In this document: positions 1 through 7,547 of the stretch, one piece after another
Layout: each line of letters begins with the position of its first letter
Numbering within the stretch: the first letter of the stretch is position 1
Assembly (NCBI RefSeq): GCF_021535045.1
Contig: NZ_CP091056.1
Span: 372,001 to 436,000 of the forward strand
Source: Ornithinimicrobium sp. INDO-MA30-4
GTDB lineage: Bacteria > Actinomycetota > Actinomycetes > Actinomycetales > Dermatophilaceae
Length of the DNA: 64,000 bases
Direction: 5' to 3'
Program-made: the position numbers and the translations under genes
Notes under the pieces: generated by a model
The model's database searches: none
What the model was told of the DNA's origin: nothing
The model's input: the letters and a program-made list of their open reading frames with translations, nothing else

Positions 1-527
1 GTGAAGACCAGGGTGGTGTCGGCATCGAGCCAGGTGATCCCGCCCTTGGACTCGGGCCGGACGAAACCATCGGCGGCAAACTCACGGGTCTCCAGATCAA
101 ACTCACGCGTGACATCAGCATCCGATCCGCCCGGCGACAGCGTGATCAAGACCTTGCGATAGTCGGGGCGCAGCAATCGCGCTCCATGCCAGACCCACGA
201 TTCCCCTTCGGCGGCGCCCAGCGCGTCCAGATCCAACAAGATGTCCCACTCGACGGCATCACTGCGATAGGAGTCCCAGGTCGTGCGGCGCCACAATCCC
301 CGCGGGTGCTCCGCATCCGTCCAGAAGCTATAGAGAAAGTCGCCAGCTTGGGCGACGACTGCAAGTCGGTCATCGGCCTGCAAAGCCGCCAAGACGTCTG
401 CGTGAATGCCAGCAAAGCTGGGCTCGGTCTCAAGGTCCGCCTCGGCCTCGGCGCTGCGGGCCGCTACCCACTCCATCGCGCGCTCGCCGGTCACGTCTTC
501 CAGCCACAGATTCGGATCGTTGCTCAT
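1..527 (-). CDS. Prolyl oligopeptidase family (S9) peptidase, N-terminal part
   Basis: The minus strand is open from an ATG at 527 to the left edge of the window, giving about 175 residues without a stop. It begins MSNDPNLWLEDVTGERAMEW, which resembles the start of S9A prolyl oligopeptidases, where a DP-x-WLED motif opens the beta-propeller domain. The segment covers only the beginning of the propeller; the Ser-Asp-His hydrolase domain would lie outside the window, so activity cannot be judged. It points away from the oxidoreductase operon at 647, and about 120 bp separate the two starts. No frameshift is visible. The family call rests on the N-terminal motif and general character, so the exact subfamily is open. 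Confidence 0.7.
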   Translation of the reverse strand, partial: MSNDPNLWLEDVTGERAMEWVAARSAEAEADLETEPSFAGIHADVLAALQADDRLAVVAQAGDFLYSFWTDAEHPRGLWRRTTWDSYRSDAVEWDILLDLDALGAAEGESWVWHGARLLRPDYRKVLITLSPGGSDADVTREFDLETREFAADGFVRPESKGGITWLDADTTLVF

Positions 528-606
528 GGCCCTACTTCATCATGTGCAGCCCCGGCAGCGTTGGCCTGCCCAGATTGAGGGTTGCCGAACTGTGCTCTGA
601 CGATTA

Positions 607-624
607 TCGTTTGGAGCCAAACGA
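607..624. promoter_or_regulatory. Palindromic operator, site A
   Basis: TCGTTTGG-AG-CCAAACGA is a perfect 8-2-8 inverted repeat that ends 22 bases before the ATG of the reductase gene. The same palindrome, exact or nearly so, recurs at 5387, 5459, 12418, 12534 and 14885, each time in front of a gene of the same catabolic island. An 18-bp dyad fits a MarR-type dimer, and a marR gene lies at 6331. Binding is inferred. Confidence 0.75.
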
Positions 625-646
625 CAACCAAAATTCGGAGGAACGT

Positions 647-1612
647 ATGGCTACACAGACGGTGGTCCGAGAGGCCGAAGTGCAAGTCAACGTCGTCGAC
701 GTCGTGAAAGAGGCGGACGGGGTTGTCTCACTGCACTTGGCAGCACAGGACGGCGAAAGCTTGCCGCCATGGACGCCTGGAGCACACATTGACTTGGTGA
801 TGGGCGATGGTCTCATCCGGCAATACTCACTGTGCGGATCGGCGACCGAGTCCAAGACCTATCGCATCGGCATTCTGCTGAGCCCCGAGAGCAGGGGCGG
901 CTCACAATTCGTGCACGACAACCTGCACGAGGGCGCGTCGCTGACGGTGCGTGGCCCTCGCAACCACTTTTCCTTCGCCGCATCTGCTAAATACCTGTTC
1001 ATCGCTGGCGGCATTGGCATCACGCCCATGTTGCCGATGATTGCGGAGGCCGAGGAGGCCGGGCGCGATTGGGAACTCTTCTACGGGGGTCGCTCTCGAG
1101 ACTCAATGGCCTTTCTGGATGAACTGGCCGCTTACGGCGACCGAGTCACGGTCGTTCCTCAGGACGAGGCTGGCCACTTAGATCTGCCAGAGATCCTGCG
1201 CGAGCCTCGCCCGAATACCTTGGTCTATGGGTGTGGCCCGGAGGGCATGCTCAACGCGCTGGAAGAGCAGTGCGGGCACTGGCCCTCCGGCAGTCTGCAC
1301 CTTGAGCGGTTCACCGCCAAGGAGCAAGATGCTGACGCCACCGACACTGCCTTTGAGTTGGTGCTAGAGCGCTCTGGGCAAACCTTGCAGGTGGGAGCCG
1401 ACCAAAGCGTCTTCGAAGTCGTTCGTGAGGCTGGGGTGAGTGTCTTGGGCTCTTGCCTGGAAGGCATCTGCGGAACCTGCGAGACCGAGGTCATCTCCGG
1501 CGATCTGGATCACCGCGACTCAGTGCTCGACCCCGAAGAGCGTGAATCCGGCGAAGTGATGATGATTTGTGTCTCTCGCTGCCGTTCCGCCCGACTCACC
1601 CTCGATTTGTAG
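647..1612 (+). CDS. Phthalate-dioxygenase-reductase type oxidoreductase (flavin plus 2Fe-2S)
   Basis: This 321-residue protein has the layout of the VanB/PDR family: an N-terminal flavin-binding barrel (RQYSLCG near residue 60), an NAD-binding domain (AGGIGITPM near residue 120) and a C-terminal plant-type ferredoxin domain. The ferredoxin cysteines are intact: C-x4-C-x2-C in GSCLEGICGTC and a fourth Cys in the ICVSRC stretch near the end. Such proteins pass electrons from NAD(P)H to a Rieske oxygenase or a P450. The start at 647 is preceded by a GGAGG ribosome site; the frame is open further upstream but without one. The next gene begins 20 bp downstream and encodes a Rieske homologue without functional ligands, so the real acceptor may be the P450 at 2726-3988. 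Confidence 0.85.
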   Translation: MATQTVVREAEVQVNVVDVVKEADGVVSLHLAAQDGESLPPWTPGAHIDLVMGDGLIRQYSLCGSATESKTYRIGILLSPESRGGSQFVHDNLHEGASLTVRGPRNHFSFAASAKYLFIAGGIGITPMLPMIAEAEEAGRDWELFYGGRSRDSMAFLDELAAYGDRVTVVPQDEAGHLDLPEILREPRPNTLVYGCGPEGMLNALEEQCGHWPSGSLHLERFTAKEQDADATDTAFELVLERSGQTLQVGADQSVFEVVREAGVSVLGSCLEGICGTCETEVISGDLDHRDSVLDPEERESGEVMMICVSRCRSARLTLDL

Positions 1613-1631
1613 GACAAGACGGAGATCTGTG

Positions 1632-2657
1632 ATGAGCACTAGAGAAGGCACCCGCAGCACTTTCCCCCGCAATGCTTGGTATGCGTTGGCCACCAGCGAG
1701 GACGTCGGACGTATGCCCGTGGCCCGCCGCTTGATTGACCAACCCATTCTCCTCACCCGCAAGACCTCTGGCGCCGCGGTCGCTCTGCGCGATCGTTGCG
1801 TCAATCTGCCGTTCCCGCTCAGCCGGGGAACCGTCACCGGCGACACCATCGTCGATGGCTACTCGGGTTTCACCTATTCCTTGGACGGGGCTGTCATCGC
1901 CGTTCCCACCCAGGCTGAGGTGCCCTATGACGCGAAGGTCCAGAGTTTCCCGGTGCACGAGAGCGGGGGATTGATCTATGTCTGGATTGGCGACCCAGCG
2001 GTGGCACGACTACGGCCAAAACCCTCCACGCCATGGCTTGATGACGCCGCCTGGTCAACCCTGGGCGAGGAGTGGACCACGCAGGCTGGGGCAACCCTGC
2101 TGCAGGATAACTTTTCGGACATTACCCACGTCGCCACGGTGGCCCCTGAGATTAGTCCGCCGGCTCTGCTCGGCAGCACGCCCACCCTTGAGGTCGAGGT
2201 CAGCGAGACCCGCGTGAAGTTCTGGCGCGATTTCCCTGGCCAGCCGATGCCGGCATTCCAAGCTGAGCTCTTGGATATTGACCGGGACGAGGTCTTCGAT
2301 CAGCGCGAAGAAGGCGAGTTTGTGGCCCCCGGGCAGTGGGTTGACCGCTGGACTGTGCGACGTGCTGGCGAAGAGGACCTACAACTCATCTTTAGCCACT
2401 CCATCACCCCGATCAATGGCAGTTCCACCTGGCACGCCTGGCGGGTCAGTCGCAACTTTGCCCCCGGCGCCGCTGCTGATGGCGTCCTCAAGCCCTTGTT
2501 CTTCGACTACTACGCCAAGGTCAAGGGGCTTCTTGAAGAGATGCAGGATGTGCTGGACGCCGACGGTCCTCAGCGTGAGGTGCGCGTGCAGGCAGACGCG
2601 GCGATGTTGAGCGTCCGCAGGATTATGCGCCGATTGGCTGCCGAAGAAGGAGCCTAG
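1632..2657 (+). CDS. Rieske oxygenase alpha-subunit homologue with degenerate metal sites
   Basis: This 341-residue protein aligns along its length with VanA-type aromatic ring or demethylating oxygenases. The Rieske region is recognisable but its ligands are not there: the usual CPH becomes CVN (DRCVNLPFPLSRG) and the usual CGYHG becomes DGYSG, so three of four 2Fe-2S ligands are replaced. In the mononuclear iron motif (DNFSDITHVATVAPE) the first His is kept, but the second, five residues on, is Ala. These are substitutions in an intact frame, not sequencing slips. It probably cannot act as a normal oxygenase and may be a structural or regulatory partner, or carry out other chemistry. It is co-transcribed with the reductase at 647 and followed by a strong terminator. 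Confidence 0.75.
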   Translation: MSTREGTRSTFPRNAWYALATSEDVGRMPVARRLIDQPILLTRKTSGAAVALRDRCVNLPFPLSRGTVTGDTIVDGYSGFTYSLDGAVIAVPTQAEVPYDAKVQSFPVHESGGLIYVWIGDPAVARLRPKPSTPWLDDAAWSTLGEEWTTQAGATLLQDNFSDITHVATVAPEISPPALLGSTPTLEVEVSETRVKFWRDFPGQPMPAFQAELLDIDRDEVFDQREEGEFVAPGQWVDRWTVRRAGEEDLQLIFSHSITPINGSSTWHAWRVSRNFAPGAAADGVLKPLFFDYYAKVKGLLEEMQDVLDADGPQREVRVQADAAMLSVRRIMRRLAAEEGA

Positions 2658-2669
2658 GGCGGGCAGCGC

Positions 2670-2706
2670 AAGGGCGCCGGGTGAATTCACTTCACCCGGC
2701 GCCCTT
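2670..2706. terminator. Bidirectional rho-independent terminator
   Basis: A perfect 16-bp stem (AAGGGCGCCGGGTGAA and its complement) with a 5-base loop lies between the convergent Rieske-like and P450 genes. T-rich bases follow on both strands, so it can serve both transcripts. Confidence 0.85.
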
Positions 2707-2725
2707 TGTTGTCTGCGGTGGGCCG

Positions 2726-3988
2726 CTACTTGGTCGTGACCTTCACTGGGAACTTCTTGATCCCGTTGACGAAGTTGGAGCGGATGCGCTTGACGTCGCC
2801 AGTGAGCTCGATGGACTCCAAGCGTGGCAGCAACTCTTCAAACATCAGCCGGATCTCCATCCGGGCCAGGTTGTTGCCCATGCACAGGTGTGGGCTGCCC
2901 TTGCCGAAGGTGAGGTGGTCAACGTTGGTGCGGGTGACATCAATCGAGTAGGGGTTCTCGAAGTGATCGTCGTCGCGGTTGCCCGAGCCAAACCACATCA
3001 CGACCTTGTCGCCCTCCTTGATCTCCTTGCCACCCAAGACCACATCCTTGGTTGCCGTGCGGCGGAAGTGATGCACCGGGGAGGCCCAGCGCAGCAACTC
3101 TTCGACGGCCGGAGCGATCAACTCTGGGTTGTCCTGCAACTTGCGCAACTGCTCTGGCTGCTCCATCAGGCCCAGCATTGAAGAGCTGATGGCATGCCGA
3201 GTGGTCTCGTTGCCGGCGATCACCAGCAGTGTGAAGTAGTTGTCGAAGTCATCTTCGGACAGCGGGATGCCGTCGGAGGGAGCCTTGTTGGCCAACAGGC
3301 TGATCAGGTCCTTACCGTCGCCACCCTTTCGAGCGTCGCGCAGCGCACGACCGTAGTCCCAGACCTCCTGCACCGTGGGGGAGCGGAAGGGTAGGTGGGC
3401 GTACTTTTCACTCTCGGGGTCATCGAGCAAGTGAGCCGTGTAGTCAGGGTCGGTGTTGGCCACCAGTTCGTTGCCCCAGGCGATCAGCTGCGGTGTGTCC
3501 GAGAGCGGGACGTCGAGAAGTCTGGCCAAGACCTGGATCGGGAAGTCTGCGCTGATCTTCTGCACGAAGTCGAACTCTGGGTGCTGCAGGGCGTCATCGA
3601 CCGTTTTGCGGGTGATTTCGCGCAGGAACCCCTCGTAGTTCTTCATCAGGTTGCGCGGGCTGAACTCGCGCGCCAGCAACTGCTTCAGTGCCGCGTGCCG
3701 GGGACCATCTGTTTCCAGCATGGACCGGCGCTTGTCACGGTTCTCCGGGCTGACTTCCTCGAGGTTGACGAACTCCTCCGAGGTGAAGGTTTCCGAGTCC
3801 TTGTCGACGGTCCAGATGTCGTCGTACTTGGTGACGGCCCAGAATCCTGCGTCGTCAGCCTCCTCGTTCCAGTGCACGGGGTCTTCGCGACGCAAGGTGT
3901 CGAACTGAGCCCAGGCCTGACCGTCACGAAAAGCATCGAGGTCGGTGAGGTCAACGTCCTCAAGGGCTACGGGTTCACTGGGGTTCAT
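2726..3988 (-). CDS. Cytochrome P450
   Basis: A 420-residue soluble bacterial P450. Visible motifs are the I-helix oxygen-activation motif (AGNETTRH), the K-helix ExxR (EELLR) and the heme loop FGKGSPHLCMG with the axial cysteine. The heme loop has one residue more between Phe and Cys than the common FxxGxxxC pattern; I recall the same spacing in the CYP124/125/142 group. The ATG at 3988 has an AGGAG site just upstream. It follows the gamma-glutamyl-amide synthetase gene by 30 bp and should share its transcript from operator B. The likely role is hydroxylation or O/N-dealkylation of the island's substrate, perhaps on the glutamylated form; the substrate is unknown. Confidence 0.9.
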   Translation of the reverse strand: MNPSEPVALEDVDLTDLDAFRDGQAWAQFDTLRREDPVHWNEEADDAGFWAVTKYDDIWTVDKDSETFTSEEFVNLEEVSPENRDKRRSMLETDGPRHAALKQLLAREFSPRNLMKNYEGFLREITRKTVDDALQHPEFDFVQKISADFPIQVLARLLDVPLSDTPQLIAWGNELVANTDPDYTAHLLDDPESEKYAHLPFRSPTVQEVWDYGRALRDARKGGDGKDLISLLANKAPSDGIPLSEDDFDNYFTLLVIAGNETTRHAISSSMLGLMEQPEQLRKLQDNPELIAPAVEELLRWASPVHHFRRTATKDVVLGGKEIKEGDKVVMWFGSGNRDDDHFENPYSIDVTRTNVDHLTFGKGSPHLCMGNNLARMEIRLMFEELLPRLESIELTGDVKRIRSNFVNGIKKFPVKVTTK

Positions 3989-4018
3989 AGGTGCTCCTGT
4001 TCACTCAACGGGCCAGAA

Positions 4019-5371
4019 TCAGAGGTGATACGTGTATTCACGGAACTCCCAGTCCGTGATGAAGGCATTGAAGCGCTCAATCTCGTTTCGCTTATAGGCG
4101 ACGAAGGTCTTGGTGAAAGCGGGGCCGAGCAGGTCGACCATCGCTTCGTCAGCCTCCAAAGCGTCCAGCGCTTCGCCCAACGATGTCGGGAGCATATCGG
4201 CCTTCGACACGTCATAGCCGTAGCCCTCTAGCGGGTCTTGGAGCTCCAACTTGTCCCGCACACCGAGGTATGCGGCGGCCATCATTCCGCCGATGGCCAG
4301 GTAGGGGTTGGCGCTGGCGTCGCCGAGACGCAATTCGAGGCGCGAGGCCTTGCCGCGCTCTGGGGGAATCCGCACCATGGCGCTGCGGTTGTCCAAGCCC
4401 CAGTCGATCAACCATGGTGCCAAGGTGTCGGGGCCAAAGCGCTTGTAGGAGTTGATGGTGGGGTTGCTCAGTGCTGCCAGCGCGGGTGCGTGGGCAAGGA
4501 TGCCAGCAATCGCGTGGTGTGCGAGGTCAGACAGGCCGTCCTTGGAGTTGGGGCCATCAAAGACTGGGGTGCCGTCTGAGTCGAGTGCAGAGAAGTGCAG
4601 GTGGAATCCTGACCCGCCCTCATCGTTGTAGGGCTTGGCCATAAAGGTGGCGAGCTTGTCGTGATAGCGCGACAACTCTTGGACGGCCGCCTTGAACCGG
4701 TGGCTGCGATCGGCCGCGTCGAGGGCATCGGAGTGCCACATGTTGATCTCGAACTGACCAGAGCTGAACTCGTGGTTCGCGGCCACTACGTCCAAGCCGT
4801 ATTTTTCCAAGTTGCGCAGTGAGTCCAAGAGCGAGTTGTCCGGGTCCCCGCGCAGTCCGGAGACATACACATTGCCCGGAGCCTGCCCATACGGTGCCCA
4901 ACCGTTCTCGGAGGTTTCGCTCTTTTCCAGGACGTAGAACTCCAACTCGGGGCCGATCATCGGTGTGATGTCCAACTCGGCGAAGGCTGCCGCGACGCGC
5001 TTCAACACATTGCGCGGGCTCTCCTCAGAGGGAGACCCGTCGGCGTTGAAGAGTTCGCCGATGCAGTGGGCTACACCCGGTTCCCAGGGCAGGGCACGGG
5101 TCGTTTCCAGCACAGGACGCGCAATGATGTCTGGGAGGCCAGCCTCAAGCCCGCCTTCGATCGGGACAACATCACCCATCGGGGTGGTGGCGTAGACCGA
5201 GCGGCAGAAGGCCACGCCGCCGCCGGCAGTGCGCTCGAAGCCTGACACGAGAAGGTCGCGGCCCCGGTCGGTGCCAATGATGTCTGAGTAGCCCAGGCGG
5301 ACTACGTCAATCCCCTGTGCAGCAAGTTCCTCAGCCTTACGAGCCAGTTCCTCTGGATCCAGATGTTCCAT
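4019..5371 (-). CDS. Glutamine synthetase-like gamma-glutamyl-amide (PuuA-type) synthetase
   Basis: A 450-residue glutamine-synthetase-fold ligase. Visible catalytic parts are the metal-binding Glu in MIGPELEFYVL, the HLHFS motif, the Arg-containing NRSAMVRIP loop and the family signature LELRLGDASANPYLA. Its setting with PuuC- and PuuD-like enzymes and an APC permease suggests that it joins glutamate to an amine with ATP, as PuuA does for putrescine or TdnQ/AtdA1 for aniline, rather than making glutamine. The frame extends upstream to 5404, but the ATG at 5371 has a strong AAGGAGG site and gives the family length; the upstream choice would start inside operator B. It is first in a two-gene unit with the P450. 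Confidence 0.85.
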   Translation of the reverse strand: MEHLDPEELARKAEELAAQGIDVVRLGYSDIIGTDRGRDLLVSGFERTAGGGVAFCRSVYATTPMGDVVPIEGGLEAGLPDIIARPVLETTRALPWEPGVAHCIGELFNADGSPSEESPRNVLKRVAAAFAELDITPMIGPELEFYVLEKSETSENGWAPYGQAPGNVYVSGLRGDPDNSLLDSLRNLEKYGLDVVAANHEFSSGQFEINMWHSDALDAADRSHRFKAAVQELSRYHDKLATFMAKPYNDEGGSGFHLHFSALDSDGTPVFDGPNSKDGLSDLAHHAIAGILAHAPALAALSNPTINSYKRFGPDTLAPWLIDWGLDNRSAMVRIPPERGKASRLELRLGDASANPYLAIGGMMAAAYLGVRDKLELQDPLEGYGYDVSKADMLPTSLGEALDALEADEAMVDLLGPAFTKTFVAYKRNEIERFNAFITDWEFREYTYHL

Positions 5372-5386
5372 GCGCGCCTCCTTGCG

Positions 5387-5404
5387 TCGTTTGGGTACGA
5401 ACAA
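5387..5404. promoter_or_regulatory. Palindromic operator, site B
   Basis: TCGTTTGG-GT-ACGAACAA has a perfect left half and a right half matching the consensus CCAAACGA at 5 of 8 positions. It lies just upstream of the synthetase ATG on the minus strand and probably controls the synthetase-P450 unit. Confidence 0.6.
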
Positions 5405-5458
5405 TATCCCTGTATTTGCCCCTAGACAACCCCTTTTATTCTCATCGGATTAGAGGTA

Positions 5459-5476
5459 TCGTACGGACCCAAACGA
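5459..5476. promoter_or_regulatory. Palindromic operator, site C
   Basis: TCGTACGG-AC-CCAAACGA has a perfect right half and 6 of 8 matches in the left half. It lies 20 bp before the decarboxylase-family gene, whose transcript probably includes marR, so the regulator may control itself through this site. Confidence 0.65.
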
Positions 5477-5495
5477 ACCCGATGAAAGGTCCAAG

Positions 5496-6292
5496 ATGGC
5501 TGACATGAGCGGATTTCTCTACCCCGAACCGCACAAGGCAAGGGCGGCATCATCCCCAGTCCGCCGTGGTTCTACTCCGGAGATCTCCTCACGGTCGAAT
5601 ACCGCACGGACCCGGCTCGGGTCGCCGATCTGCTCCCCGCACCACTCTCGCTAGCCGAAGAAGACCCGGGCGCAGTAGCAATGATTTGGGCTGACTGGCA
5701 GTCGTGCTCTAGCTCGCGCAAGGAGCTGCTGGACCCGGTTCAGAGCCAGTACAAGGAAGCGTTCGTCGTCGTGCGCTGCTCCTATAAGGGACAGACATTC
5801 TCCCGCTGTGTCTTCATTTGGGTGGACAAGGACTTTGCCATCGGTCGTGGCCTGCACCAGGGCTACCCCAAGAAGTTGGGCTCGATGTGGCAGACCCGTC
5901 CGCACGCGTTCCCGCAGGCATCACCATCTATCGCACCCGGCGGCATGTTCGGCGCCTCACTGGCAGCCGGCGACCGCCGTCTGGCTGATGCCGTCGTGAC
6001 GCTGCGTGAAGAGTCGCCGACCAACGGCTTCGTCAACGCAAACAAGATGGCTCACCACCGTGTCTTCCCCAACATTGATGGCCCAGGGGACGCGTTCTCG
6101 GAGTTGATCTCGTCTGGGGCTGCCGAGTTCGAAGGCGGCCAGGCCTGGACCGGTGACGCGGAGTTGAACCTCTATGACTCGCCGAACGAAGAGCTGACCA
6201 GTCTGCCCGTCCAAGAGGTCATTGGCGGCTATTTCCAGCAGATTGGCGTGAAGTGGAATGGCGGCACCAGCCTGGAGCGGTTGGACGGCTGA
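5496..6292 (+). CDS. Acetoacetate decarboxylase family enzyme (frameshifted in this sequence)
   Basis: From the ATG at 5496 the protein runs MADMSGFLYPEPHK and then must shift frame near 5540 to continue as GGIIPSPPWFYSGDLLTVEY to the stop at 6292, about 265 residues. The second part carries GYPKKLGS, where the adjacent lysine pair corresponds to the Schiff-base lysine and its pKa-lowering neighbour in acetoacetate decarboxylases. Family members decarboxylate beta-keto acids or carry out related imine-type chemistry on other keto acids. In this island it could act on a ring-cleavage intermediate, since HpaF, HpaH and HpaI homologues are not seen. The frame break is probably a sequence error. 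marR follows 38 bp downstream. Confidence 0.75.
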
Positions 6293-6330
6293 ATAGCCGC
6301 TGCGACAACAGTTCCCGTTAGGCTGAGGAC

Positions 6331-6837
6331 ATGAAACTTGGAGACCATTCGCTAGCCGAATCGGAAGAAGCCATGAGGGCAAAGGTTGGAAACTTGCCCA
6401 TCGACTTCGCTTCGGCGCGAGCGGTCTCAACGCTCTATCGGGCGGCCAATGCAGCCAGAACCAAGCTCACTAACTCCGTGCTGCGTGAGCACGACATCAC
6501 CTGGACTGGCTGGGTGGTCCTGTGGGTCGTTTGGATTTGGGACGGCCTAGAGACTCGCCGCGCGGCTGAAGCGGCTGGCATCTCCAAGGCGACCTTGACT
6601 GGCGTGGTCAACACCTTGGTGACCCGCGGGTGGCTTGACCGCGCCCGCGGCACCGAGGACAAACGCATGGTGAATCTAAGCCTGACTCCTGCTGGCTCGG
6701 AGTTGGTGCAGACCATCTTTGAGAAGTTCAACGCAGTTGAGGCTCAGCTCGTGTCGCAGATTTCTCCCGAGCGCTTAGAAGAAATGACCGCTGGGTTGCG
6801 TCAGATCGTCGAGACAGTCGAAGCCGACCGGGACTAG
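6331..6837 (+). CDS. MarR family transcriptional regulator
   Basis: A 168-residue winged-helix protein with MarR layout: N-terminal dimerisation helix, recognition-helix region around AEAAGISKATLTGVVNTLV, a wing with DKRMVNLSLT and a C-terminal helix. MarR dimers bind palindromes of roughly this size and usually release DNA when a phenolic or similar ligand binds. It is the only regulator in the catabolic island, so it is the natural candidate for the six TCGTTTGG palindromes. It lies downstream of the decarboxylase gene behind operator C, which would allow autoregulation. Its stop overlaps that of the convergent PuuD-like gene by a few bases, with no terminator between them. Confidence 0.88.
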   Translation: MKLGDHSLAESEEAMRAKVGNLPIDFASARAVSTLYRAANAARTKLTNSVLREHDITWTGWVVLWVVWIWDGLETRRAAEAAGISKATLTGVVNTLVTRGWLDRARGTEDKRMVNLSLTPAGSELVQTIFEKFNAVEAQLVSQISPERLEEMTAGLRQIVETVEADRD

Positions 6838-7541
6838 CCCCGGCTGGCGTCAACGAGTTCTTTGAGCACTGCCAGTTGGTGCGGGTCAGAGTCCCAGGTG
6901 TCCTCTGGGTGCCACTGCACCCCAAGGAACCAGCCCTTCGACTCGGGCATCTCCACAGCTTCAACGACACTGTCGGCACTCTGGGCGGTGCAAACCATGC
7001 CTGCGCCCAGCGTCTTGATGGCCTGATGGTGGTAGCACGAGATGTGCAGTGAGTCACCGAAGGTTGATGCCATTCGCGAGCCAGGGGACAGGCTGATCTC
7101 GTGGCGCAAGTGTCGGTGGTCTTTGCCGATCTCTGGCACTTCGGCCATGTCGAGGTGCAACTCACCCTTGAGCAGGGTTGTGACGACCTGCAGCCCGCGG
7201 CAAATAGCCAGCAGGGGGATGCCCTGGTCTAGCGCATAGCTGGCGATCGCAAGGTCAAAGGCGTCCTGCTCCTCGTCAACGTCGTACAGGCTGGGGTGAG
7301 CCTCCTGACTGGACCAACGGTGCGAGAGATCGCCACCACCGGGCAAGACAATGCCGTCGGCAAAGCTCAGGCGCTCAGCCACCGCTTCCACATCAATCTG
7401 GGCGTCAGGTGCGTGCGGATGCACGAGCAACGGCTCTGCTCCGGCGGCATAGAGACCCGAGATCAACGCTCGCGCGCCAAGCTCGGCCCGATAGCGGATA
7501 GCCGATGCGGTTTCCGAGAAGCGACTCGGCACAGCAATCAA
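6834..7541 (-). CDS. Gamma-glutamyl-amide hydrolase, class I glutamine amidotransferase (PuuD-like)
   Basis: A 235-residue class I amidotransferase-fold hydrolase with the nucleophile Cys in LLAICRGLQ and the His-Glu pair in GVQWHPE. CRGLQ and VQWHPE match PuuD, which releases the glutamyl cap from gamma-glutamyl-GABA; the aniline protein TdnT/AtdA2 has a comparable role. The start appears to be TTG at 7541, because an in-frame stop lies three codons upstream. It begins 6 bp after the stop of the aldehyde dehydrogenase gene and is last in the five-gene unit that starts at 12400. It probably removes glutamate after oxidation of the capped substrate. Confidence 0.85.
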   Translation of the reverse strand: MIAVPSRFSETASAIRYRAELGARALISGLYAAGAEPLLVHPHAPDAQIDVEAVAERLSFADGIVLPGGGDLSHRWSSQEAHPSLYDVDEEQDAFDLAIASYALDQGIPLLAICRGLQVVTTLLKGELHLDMAEVPEIGKDHRHLRHEISLSPGSRMASTFGDSLHISCYHHQAIKTLGAGMVCTAQSADSVVEAVEMPESKGWFLGVQWHPEDTWDSDPHQLAVLKELVDASRG

Positions 7542-7547
7542 GGGCGC

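Noticed and set aside
3395-4231. A 278-codon plus-strand frame opposite the P450 and synthetase genes
   Set aside because: Antisense to two strongly conserved genes and without recognisable motifs.
5405-5458. An extra small gene or riboswitch between operators B and C
   Set aside because: The 54-bp interval is A/T-rich relative to its surroundings, has no start with a ribosome site and is too short for an aptamer; it is better explained as overlapping divergent promoters.
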